Positions 17,352 through 27,986 of a stretch of DNA of 64,000 bases are shown piece by piece. This DNA is from Candolleomyces eurysporus (lineage: Eukaryota; Basidiomycota; Agaricomycetes; Agaricales; Psathyrellaceae): assembly GCA_027579435.1 (NCBI GenBank), contig JANBPK010000919.1, forward strand, positions 434,001 to 498,000. The letters run 5' to 3'. The position numbers and the translations under genes were made by a program. The notes under the pieces were generated by a model that worked only from the letters and a program-made list of their open reading frames with translations, searched no databases and was not told the DNA's origin. Position 1 is the first letter of the stretch. Each line of letters begins with the position of its first letter.

Positions 17352-18884
17352 TTAAAGTACGGACGAAAACAGGAAAGCGGTAACCAATCCGAGGATAGCA
17401 GAAGCACCGCCAACGCGAACGGACAGGGCGCCGCTATCAGTGTTGGTGGCAGTCGGGCTCGATTGACCAACGGCAGTTCCGTTCAGGGTCTTAGCAACAT
17501 TCTGGAAAGCGTTGAAGCTGCGGCCAGACGCTTCGTCAGAGTTGATGGCGCTGGAAGGAACACAGTCAATTCATGTATCCTGGAGACGGACTCTATTGAA
17601 AACTTACAAGACCATTCCTGCACCGCAGTGACTGCCAGTGGGTTGACGGCACTGAAATATGTCAAGTCAGGTAAAATTTCAAAGGCAACGCATGCCAAGA
17701 ACGTACGTAGGCCCACACGGGTGCAGTATCCTTGACGGTGTAATTCCAGGTGGGGAATTCAGCAGCACCCTCCGCAACCGGGATGCTAAAAATTTTCGGG
17801 TCAGGGGTCCGACGCTTTTCAGAGATGGTGGTCAAACTCACAAGCCAGAGTCGAATCCTTGCTGTCCATCAGCGACGAAGGCACGGCAGGGGTCTTCGAA
17901 AGAGGACTGAGTCACAGTGTGGTTCTTTTGATGGCTAGCATAGAGTTAGGGTCCATCCCTCACAATACTAGATGCGAAACTTACAACTCGAAGACGATGG
18001 TGTCACGAGGGAGAGCAGAGACACNGGGGAGGGTCGAAAGCAAGTTTGCCGGGTCCACCAACAATCACCTTGTGCACTTGACCTTCCAACGTAGCGGGAG
18101 TAGCAGCAGGGGAGTTGGGATAAGAACTGTAAGTCGTGGTCCAGGTTGATTGCTGAAGCGTGATAACTTGGGTCACCAAAGTGGGGGTTGGAGCAGCTGG
18201 GATGGTCAAGCCACCGTATGCGGCGGTGGTCGATGGGGCCGCATCGGTCGCAGCAGCTGCGAGACTAGCACCAACTGCAAGAGCAGAGTTCTTGAAATTG
18301 AGGAACGAGTTTGGTGCATCATCGGGGCCACAATTAATCGCGAAAACCATTCCCTTTCCACAATGGCTGTTGGCTGTGCGAGCAGCTTGAGCGCAGTACA
18401 TCCAAATAGGTTCAGTCTACAGGATCGGAAGAGAGTCAGTAAGCCGATTCAATCTGAATCACGAAGACAAGAGATACATACATCATTGACCGTCAACGTG
18501 AAAGTTGGCAAATGGTCAGTCTGATTCGCGGGAACGGGTTGGCTGTGATGAAATTTAGCCCCGATCTTCATGTATCGAAACAAATACACTTACAATCCAG
18601 AAGTAACGCCACCCTCTTTGCGGCCACATGGGTCGGCGAACGACGACTGGGTCACGGTGTGGTTCTTCGGGTGGAAGTGGAAAATGACCTGATCACCAGG
18701 CGCAGCGAACTGTGAAATAATGCGAGAAGGTCAGAAAGCTCAAGGAAACCCATGGGTCTCATAAGGGACTTACAATGGCCTCCGGCTGGAAAAGGAGCTG
18801 TCCAGTTTGACCGACTTGAACCTCGTGCACAGCACCGAAAACGATGGGGAGAAGCGCCAGGCCCAGAGAGAGAGAAGCAAACAT
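17352..18884 (-). CDS. Secreted, probably GPI-anchored protein with two cupredoxin domains
   Basis: Cell-surface blue-copper-type protein. It starts with a hydrophobic signal peptide (MFASLSLGLALLPIVFGA). Two copies of a plastocyanin-like domain follow: copy 1 has HPKNHTVTQSSFADPC and IWMYCAQ...SHCGKGMVFAI; copy 2 has HQKNHTVTQSSFEDPC and VWAYCRQ...SHCGAGMVFAI. Each copy keeps the His, Cys, His and Met expected of type-1 copper ligands. They are joined by a Ser/Thr/Ala-rich linker. The C-terminus is Ser/Thr-rich and ends in a hydrophobic stretch (GGASAILGLVTAFLFSSVL), as expected for GPI attachment. The N at 18025 breaks the frame in AFDPPRVSALPRDT; deletion restores it. Similar fungal extracellular serine-rich proteins are known, but the substrate or role is not established. 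Confidence 0.88.
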
Positions 18885-20259
18885 CGCTAGCGATTAAAAT
18901 AAGGCGGGAGTGTGAGAGGTAGGGCGAAAGAACGTGGGTCTGGTAAGGAAGGAATGGAGGGAGAAAAAAGGAAACGAAAAAAACAAACTGAATGACGGGA
19001 GGAAGAAAGGTGGAAAGAAGGATGTTGATTCTGGGCTCCCTATAAAGGCGGGAAGTGCCTGGCAACTAGCATGCGAGAGCATACCACTATTTTGGAATGC
19101 ATTGTTGCCAGGCGCGAGGCTTTTTTGTGGAACGGGGTAATGTGATTGGTTGGCTATTCCGGATGAAGAGGTATTTGTGGAAGAACAATGACCGGGCCAT
19201 GGGAAATTGATGCAGCGCCTTTGTGCCAGGCCCTTCAACGCTCAAAAAGGGGAATAGTTATGCGATTGGTTGGAGATGGACAAATGACATATCCAAAGCC
19301 AAGATAGCAACAAACAGAGCAGTGTAGCTCTAGATCCAGGGGGTACTGCAGTTTTTCATTGTATCATGTTGGAGGGAAGCTGATGGGAGATGGAAAGTGA
19401 TCGACATGCATTGACATTCCTGGCGCGTTTCATGCTGATATAAGCTTGACCCGCATGCGCGCTTGTTAAAGTTGTTTGCCAATGGCAACGTCCTCAGGCT
19501 GCCAACAGCTCTTCCCTCGGCAAAATCCACCGAAGGGTGTTACTTACAGAAGTCTTCAAATGCACTGTATACTTCTGATGATCACCATTTCATGCCTGGA
19601 TTTAACGCTTCTTGTTGAACTCTTGATCTTCACCACAGAAAAGTTCGGACCTGCAGCAAGCAACACTTCTTACGTGTCAGAGAGCAGAATCTTAGTTTTT
19701 GCTAGAGGCAACTCAAGCCTCAACACCTTGGGTCCAGGTCTGTTCAGCTTCTCTCGATAACACAATGAGAATCTCACCCCATAGCCGTCTAGCGCAGAGG
19801 AGATTCGGAAGAGCTTGTCGGGGAGCGCGGAGGGTCGCCGTATGTTCGGTTGAAATCGTTTAACATCACAGATCCTATTAATACCTGGGGGCAGGCCTAG
19901 CCAACTATTCGTTCTTCAGCTGCTTCTGATGGCCATATGACGGGAACGCTTTCTCGGCGTTCGAATCTTCCTCCGCCCATGATGATATTCTGCTAGTCCA
20001 CAGCGGGTGTCACTGTATCAAGTGGGCGCTTTGATGTGAATTATGAGTACCTCCTGGACGGGCTAGTTCTAATCTTCAAGTCAATAATCTCGACACTGCC
20101 ATCGATGGGTGTTGCCATCAATCTCCCTCGTTTGAGATGTAGTCACGCAGCAACTACATAAGCCATCAATCCTTGAACATCACACCGTCCAAGTCCCCTC
20201 TACCCTCCACTTCCCCATATTCTCACCGGCTGGATTCTGGTGTCTGACCTACTGCAGCA
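18885..20259. promoter_or_regulatory. Long divergent intergenic region, cupredoxin / MAP kinase
   Basis: At 1375 bases this is the longest gene-free stretch. Transcription leaves on both sides: the cupredoxin gene leftwards and the MAP kinase rightwards. The cupredoxin side contains a ten-base element twice (see the repeat entry) that reads as a CCAAT box on the minus strand. The remainder (about 19300-20200) shows no supported coding sequence. Just before the kinase ATG there is a pyrimidine-rich tract (cccctctaccctccacttcc). The unusual length for this window suggests more complex regulation of one or both genes; this is inference. Confidence 0.5.
19144..19273 (-). repeat. Duplicated CCAAT-box element, 120-base spacing
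   Basis: The ten-base word gattggttgg occurs at 19144-19153 and again at 19264-19273, exactly 120 bases apart, each preceded by atg and one base (atgtgattggttgg, atgcgattggttgg). On the minus strand each reads CCAACCAATC, containing a CCAAT box, about 260 and 380 bases upstream of the cupredoxin start codon. CCAAT boxes are bound by the Hap/NF-Y complex in fungi. Confidence 0.55.
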
Positions 20260-21881
<1,622 letters not shown>

Positions 21882-22132
21882 GAACAGATTTACAGTCGTG
21901 ACAATGTATAAGAATATTTATATCCATGTGTAAGCGCAACGACCATACAGTGACATATGTGTAATAGAATGGAAAAGAATAAGAATACTGAGGTCGAGGT
22001 ACATCGAATTTATATTGGTTCTAAAGCTACAAGAATGATTGCATAAATACGTAGACGTCCGTGTACATGGATTAAAGGTCAGATCTGAGAAAGATACGCT
22101 CCAAGAAAGTACTTGAGCTAGCATTGAAGTAA

Positions 22133-24297
22133 TCATCGAGTGCTCCAGAAACCGGATGCAACACCCTCAACTCCAAAGTCACCAAACCGCGTCTCGCCGT
22201 CCAACTCTGTTCCATACATCGTCATTTTGCTTGGAGGTCCCTCAGGGATACTTGGAGAGCCGGTGCGAACCATGGCCAAGCCAAGGCTAGCTGCGACATC
22301 GTTGCTGGACACGTCCCGCTGCTTTCCTAAAGAATGCCTTCTGGAGTGGTCACCCGAAGACGACAGCCGTGGTCGTTTCGGAGACGGAAAACCAAACTCT
22401 TTGAATGCGTCGGTGCGGTCATCTTGAAGCTGGCTAAGATAGCCTACGGTGTTGCCTGCAGGAGAGGGAGATTGAGGTGGTTCTGGAAAGGGCATATACG
22501 AATCGTTGGTATTAGGGTAGAATGAGAAGTCAAAGGGATTGTTTTTGTTTTCTTCATTAGTTGATGAGCTCGTCGCCCGGCCTGTCAGTGCGGCGGGGAG
22601 AAGCGGAGCCCCAGGCGGCGACGGGGGTCGGTAGACTTCAGGCAGTGGATTTGTGGGGGGTGGATCGTCGAGATAATCGTCAGAATGTGTTGATGCAGGG
22701 CCTTGAAAAATGGTGAAGCTTGGCATTCGCGGTGCAAGAAGTTGGGCTGCCGTGTCCATACTTGATGGTTTGCTGGAACCTGGAACGGGCCCCTTATCCT
22801 CAGCTTCTGAGAGCTTAGCACGTTTTTTGTTGGGCCTGAGGACGGTGCGCGCCAGTTCATCCTCCGACAATTGGTCCTGCTCGCCCTCTTCTGCAACCCC
22901 CGACATCACGCTTGCACTAGAATCCCGCGGGCGTTTGCCGAGCATCGTCAACGACTTGCCAGGGTTCGGAAGACTAGACGGACCTTCCCCTTTGGAGTTT
23001 TCCGTTGGGGACGAAGTCGCTGTCAGAGGGGGAAATCCCATGGCTTTGAATGCTGAAGGTAAACCCATGCTAATACCCCTTTGACCGAATGTGAGAACTG
23101 AACCAATTGGTAGAATACGGTGGACTTACCCAGCTAATGGGATCCTTGGGCTTTTGGGTTTGGGGGTTGAGGGAAGCATGGGTGAACCCCCAACGCTCAT
23201 GCTTTCTTTCAACTGCTTCACTTCCTCCACTAAAGTTGCCACTGAACCTGCTTCAAGACGCAATCCTCGAACTTCGGCCTCAAGAAGTTCGTATCGTTTT
23301 TGAAGTTGCTCGACATTGTTGAGTTGAGCTTGTATTCGTTCGAAATCTTGGTTGCGCTGTCGGAGTTCCTCTTCGAGCCCCTCAATTCTCACTTGCAAAG
23401 GTCGAATCTGCAGTGGGTGAGAAATTGGATGATAATTCCATCCCAAGATGACTCACAGCAATGGCTATTTGCTCAGATATATCAGTCGGGATGAGCACTG
23501 AGGGTTGCGCCTGTACGACTAATTCGGTTGACCCAGAAGCTTCTGGCACTTGTTCTACGGAACGGGGTGAGATCAGCATGAAAATGAATGAAAGACATTC
23601 AACATACCTGATTGATGCAGTGACGGGCCAGATGGTTCAGCCTCTGTGCAGGGTCAGTTAAACCAAGGCGGATGAAAGGAAATGAGATTCTCACCTTCTT
23701 CAATCGTTGGCTCCACTCTGCTCAACATCCGACTCGACTTTCCCCGCTTTCCTCGTTGAATACTTGTTGACGTTGACTTGGTGACAGCTCGTGCTCCAGA
23801 GCCTCCAGCTAGCTTCGGTCTGCCAACTCCAAGTCTCGTCTGAAGATCCTTGGCCTTGCGGGTTCGAGGGGGTAGTGATGGTTGGGTTTCAGTGGGCTGG
23901 TCTTCCACCATCGGCTCTGGCTCTTCACTTCTTGTGCCTATATCTGGTTCTGTCTCTTCCTGAATGTCATGAATGATGAGCGAAGTGGCCCGACTTGGGC
24001 CGGCTCTGCTTGACTGCCTCGTTGAGACGGAGCGACGCATTGGGGTTGGAGGAGGAGCCGATCTGAGCATGCATGAATACAGGATGAAAGATGCTGAGAC
24101 CAGGGAGGTTTCTTACTGGGTCTCGAGGAGGAGTTCAATCAGGGCCTCCGATTTGAGGTTTGCTCTGACTCCATATTCCTAAATTCCCATGTGAGGCCTG
24201 GACGACGGCTAGAACTGGATGAGAGTACCTTGCACAAATTTTGGAGCTCTGTGCGCTTCATAGACTCCAAAACGCTGCGAGGGGGCAGGGGCGCCAT
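22133..24297 (-). CDS. SAP-domain, coiled-coil nuclear protein
   Basis: Not a named protein I recognise. Exon 1 starts at 24297 with MAPLPPRSVLESMKRTELQ. Joined across an intron, MKRTELQNLCKEYGVRANLK and SEALIELLLETQ form a SAP motif (helix-turn-helix with the conserved leucines and glycine), usually a DNA- or chromatin-binding module. A basic, Pro/Ser-rich region follows (PPTPMRRSVSTRQSSRAGPS; RGKRGKSSRMLS). Next comes a heptad-like segment likely to form a coiled coil (RIEGLEEELRQRNQDFERI, ELLEAEVRGLRLEAGSVATL). The C-terminal half is disordered with a nuclear-localisation-like run (RPNKKRAKLSEAE) and the ending FGVEGVASGFWSTR. Function is inferred only as a nuclear, DNA-associated scaffold. 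It is divergent from the flavocytochrome b2 gene. Confidence 0.75.
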
Positions 24298-24600
24298 TGG
24301 AGGAGAGCGCAGCTGACGCTAAGCGTTGAGTCGCCGTTGACTGGTTCAGTTTGCTTTCGCAACAACGTTGCAACCGCTCGCTGGTTCGACCCTAACACGG
24401 ACAAACAACGCGACATCACGTGTGCATAAATTTTGGTGCCACCGGATTCCAGGAAACTGAAACTCCAGGCGCCGGCCCGCTAATTACTTTAGTTCACGGT
24501 ATGTCCTCGGGCCAGCAGGCGCTCGCACAGGGAACCCTCGTGGGGCTGATACGCTCCTTACCTCCACACCTTCACCTTCCTTTCACTTTCTCGTACTACC
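24298..24600. promoter_or_regulatory. Divergent promoter, SAP protein / flavocytochrome b2
   Basis: 303 bases between two outward-facing start codons. It contains a CACGTG palindrome at 24417-24422, one of several such E-box sites in promoter positions in this window. No coding sequence is supported. Confidence 0.5.
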
Positions 24601-26823
24601 ATGTCACAGTGGTCGCTCCAGGACGTCGCAAGCCATAGCTCCGCCGAGTACCTTGCTCTCTCCTGACCTATGTGCATCCCTGCTGATTAGAAGCACCACT
24701 CGCAGATCCTGCTGGGTTATTATTCGCGACAACGTGTACGATGTGACGGAATTTCTCTCTGTGCGCCGCACTCCAACCGTACCAATCGCCTTCAGCTGAT
24801 TCCATGATGACTGTAGGAGCATCCTGGAGGTGCTGCGATTATTCTAAGATATGGTGGAAAGGACGCAACCCGCGCATATGAGCCCATTCATCCCCCGGAT
24901 GCACTGGACAGGTTTCTGCCCAAGGCTAAACACATGGGGACTTTGCAGTCAGCTGCGGCTCGCCTCCTCTCGGACGAGCGAGAAGCCAGGAAAAAGACCA
25001 AGGATGAAATTCGAGTCGAGCAAGCGCACAGCAAGAAACCCCCTCTGAGCCGTATTCTCAGCTTGGCCGATATGGAGGTCAGCATCGGCGTCCCCTTGAT
25101 TCCCTTTTCCTACTAAAGTAATTAATATTCTAGAAAGTCGCAAGGGAGACCCTGTCACACAAGGCTTACGCCTACTATTCATCGGGAGCAGACGATATGA
25201 CGAGTAAGTTTCTCAACTCCCCACATCGCTGGCAACGTTTACGACTTACGACCACCATCTTAGCACATTCGGAAAATGCTCGGTCTTTTTCTCGTTTCTT
25301 CTTCCATGCTCGCGTCATGAGGCCTGTCGGTCGATGTGATCCGTCGACTACCATTCTTGGATATTCATCTTCCATACCTGTCTTTATTTGCGGCGCCGCA
25401 CTCGCAAAGCTTGGTCATCCTCAAGGTCAGTCTAACCATTTGAGCGTCAAACAAAAATGAGTTCATTGAATATATGGATAGGCGAGATCAACCTCACCCG
25501 AGCCGCCGCGAAAGAAGGCATTATACAGATGGTTTCTTCGAACGCTTCCCTTTCTGCCGAAGCCATCATAGATGCCGCCGCGCCGTCTCAGCCGCTGTTC
25601 TTCCAGCTGTACAAGAATCGGCTTGACAAACTTGCGGAGGAACGGGTCAATGAAGTTGTCGGACTAGGTTATCGCGCTATATTCCTGACGGTCGACGCAA
25701 TTGTGGCTGGTAAACGGGAGGCAGACGTTCGGAGCGCATGGGTGCTTGAGGATCAGGAGAACGGGACCTCTCCGGTTTGGGACGAGAATGCCCCTGCCGA
25801 AGAAGTCAATTTTGGAGGCATGGCTGGTGCCTTGGTCGACCGTGATGATAAAGACATGACATGGGAAAGGGTTGGTGACACCATCCTTGCCGGAAAATGA
25901 ACGTTCTAGTAACCCCGCCATCTAGACTATTCCTTGGCTTCGTAGCATAACCAAGCTACCCATAGTTATCAAAGGTAATCGATCCGCGACTCCTTTGTCC
26001 ATTATTCTCTAACCCCTTGTCTCTCTTATCGCACACATAGGGATCCAGTGTGTTGAAGACGCAGTTGCAGCAGCCGAGGCAGGTGTCGACGGGATTCTCA
26101 TCTCCAACCATGGAGGTGTGTGACATATTTCTCTCTCAATCCCTTTTCTCATACCCATGATGACAGGTCGCCAATTGGACTAGTTCGTAACTTTTCCCGG
26201 ACCGAATGCTCATTATCTAATATCTTATAGCTCCATGCCGCCCATGGAGGTGCTGTATAGACTGCGCCGTCAACGTCCAGATGTGTTCGAGAAGATTGAA
26301 GGTATTCCATTTCGGTCGTTTATTGAGCAAAATGCTTACATCGCGATCTAGTTTATATTGACGGTATGTTCTGATACGAGACGTTTGTTTGCATCCTAAC
26401 GAAAAGCAGGCGCGATTTACAGGGGAACCGGTATGTCGATTTGGCACATCTACTGCATACAAACGTATAACCGTCTTGATTTCACAAAGATGTAGTGAAG
26501 GCATTGTGCTTGGGGGCCAAGGCCGTTGGACTCGGCCGCGCCTTCCTCTATGCTCAAAGTGTAGGTCCCAGTCTACGTAAACTTCTCGGACACCGTTGAC
26601 TGAACCTGAATCCAGGCCTATGGCGAGGCTGGTGCCGTAAAGATCATCCAGTTGCTGAGGAGGGAGATTGTCACCGCAATGCAGCTAGTTGGAGCGGCAC
26701 GTATTCAAGATCTCAAGCCTGAGATGGTGCGTCCCTGAACCTGCTGGCTACCATGTGCTTATACCTTTGTGATCGCAGGTTGAGAGAGTTGACTGGGATC
26801 CGCTTCCCAGACCGAGGTTGTGA
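24601..26823 (+). CDS. FMN-dependent L-lactate dehydrogenase, flavocytochrome b2 type
   Basis: Oxidises L-lactate (or another 2-hydroxy acid) to the keto acid with electron transfer through heme b to cytochrome c, by family. It starts MSQWSLQDVASHS and joins across introns to a cytochrome b5-like domain (SCWVIIRDNVYDVTEFL, SEHPGGAAIILRYGGKDAT) containing the HPGG heme ligand. The FMN domain follows: AYYSSGADD, FFHARVMRPV, GIIQMVSSNASLS, FFQLYKNRLD, LPIVIKGIQCVEDA, the catalytic-His segment ISNHGGRQLDYS, and CLGAKAVGLGRAFLYAQ. It ends VERVDWDPLPRPRL. About ten short introns. My splicing gives YIDGAIYRGTDVVKAL where homologues usually have DGGxxRGTDV, so one glycine is alanine or that splice is wrong. 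No mitochondrial presequence is visible: the protein begins directly at the heme domain. Its stop lies 11 bases from the stop of the next gene. Confidence 0.9.
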
Positions 26824-26834
26824 CGGCTGCATTT

Positions 26835-27859
26835 TTAAGTCTTTTGTGTTGAAGGGGAGGCCTCGGAGTCGGTTGGCGTAGATTTCAGGCTTTGAGACAG
26901 ATGTGACTTGAGTGATTGTAGATATGAGAGTGATGCAGGTTGACCAGGGCCTTCAGTTGAAGACCATTCTCGATGCTCTTTGACAGCCCATTTCCACGTC
27001 TAAGCGTCATTTCAAATTTCAGGGTTTGTTTCACATGGAACGTGTATGCTGCGTACCAAATATCGCTTAAGTTCCTTGTCACTGGGTAACACTCGTTGCC
27101 ATTCCGTAGAGGTGGGGTCATCGTGTGTTGTACAGAATATCCTGTACGAGTCCAAGGCGTATGGCCCTGCTCCAGGAAGATGGGACACAGGGGTGGCAGG
27201 GTACCGTTGACTCCGCTTCTGTGGCAACTCTGTGATACCTCTGACTGGAGTTGATGGCCTAGAGGGCCGAGGGTCATGGTTTGAGGGAGGATCTTTCAAG
27301 TATTCCCTTGAAAGCGCAAGAAGCCGTTTTGCACGAACGGTTTGAGTTCCAAGGCGGAGGAGCATGGAAACAAGCTCTTCTTCTTTAGCTANGGGGGGAA
27401 TATCAACCCGGGATACAATTTTTACTGACAGCAAAGTACCTTGCGACATTGCCCAAGGTGTAGGCCATTTATCCATCATGGCCCAGAAGACGGGAAGAGC
27501 CAATTTCCCAGATGTTTTGTTAAGGAGGGTGCATGCCACAAGCAGCTTCCATTTGTCTCCCGCGAGTTGTTCTATTGTAGTTGTTTCAGATCAGGTGCAG
27601 ATGCAATTAATCAAAACTTCGTACCCTGGATCAGGACTGGCTTGAGATGCTCAAGCTCGTCATACAACTTGGAGAAGGCCCGGGCGTAAAACAACGACAG
27701 AGGGTTGTCGTCGTCGAGAGTTTTTTCCACAATGAGGGGCTCATTCGCAGGCACACTCTTCTCATTCCGTGTCTTCTTGTGTTTCTCTGGTGAGAAGTAC
27801 GGAGAGAGGCAGATACTGTCATTACGTTTCCGTTTCTTGGGAGTTCGGGGAGAAGCCAT
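26835..27859 (-). CDS. MBD4-like HhH-GPD DNA glycosylase (no MBD domain)
   Basis: Probable thymine/uracil DNA glycosylase for base-excision repair of deaminated cytosines. The basic leader MASPRTPKKRKRND suggests nuclear import. The catalytic fold is recognised from WKLLVACTLLNKTSGKLALP (MBD4 has LVACTFLNKTSG), VRAKRLLALSREYL, the HhH segment LPGAGPYALDSYRIFC with the catalytic Asp in the same place as in MBD4 GKYGNDSYRIFC, and WKWAVKEHREW. Four or five exons. The N at 27392 falls inside an intron whose removal joins WAMSQ to AKEEELVSML. At roughly 240 residues it is a bare catalytic domain; no methyl-CpG-binding module is encoded. It ends STQKT. It is convergent with flavocytochrome b2 and divergent from the LIM gene. 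Confidence 0.85.
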
Positions 27860-27986
27860 TACGAGGTGGCTGTACGCACGTGACCGCGTGGTTCACCGCG
27901 CCGACCCGCCCTTTTATGGCAGTCATGGTTTGAGGCCGTCCCTGCGTGGTTGTTCCTCTGTTTCCTCGTGTATATCCCTGCAAGCA
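27860..27986. promoter_or_regulatory. Bidirectional promoter, MBD4-like glycosylase / LIM protein
   Basis: 127 bases between divergent start codons. It contains CACGTGAC at 27877-27884 (CACGTG at 27877-27882), which reads GTCACGTG on the minus strand. This matches the bHLH (Cbf1-type) consensus RTCACRTG. Confidence 0.5.

Noticed and set aside
24370..24400. ggttcgaccc resembling a tRNA B box
   Set aside because: No matching arms or A box at the right distance; it sits in a divergent promoter.
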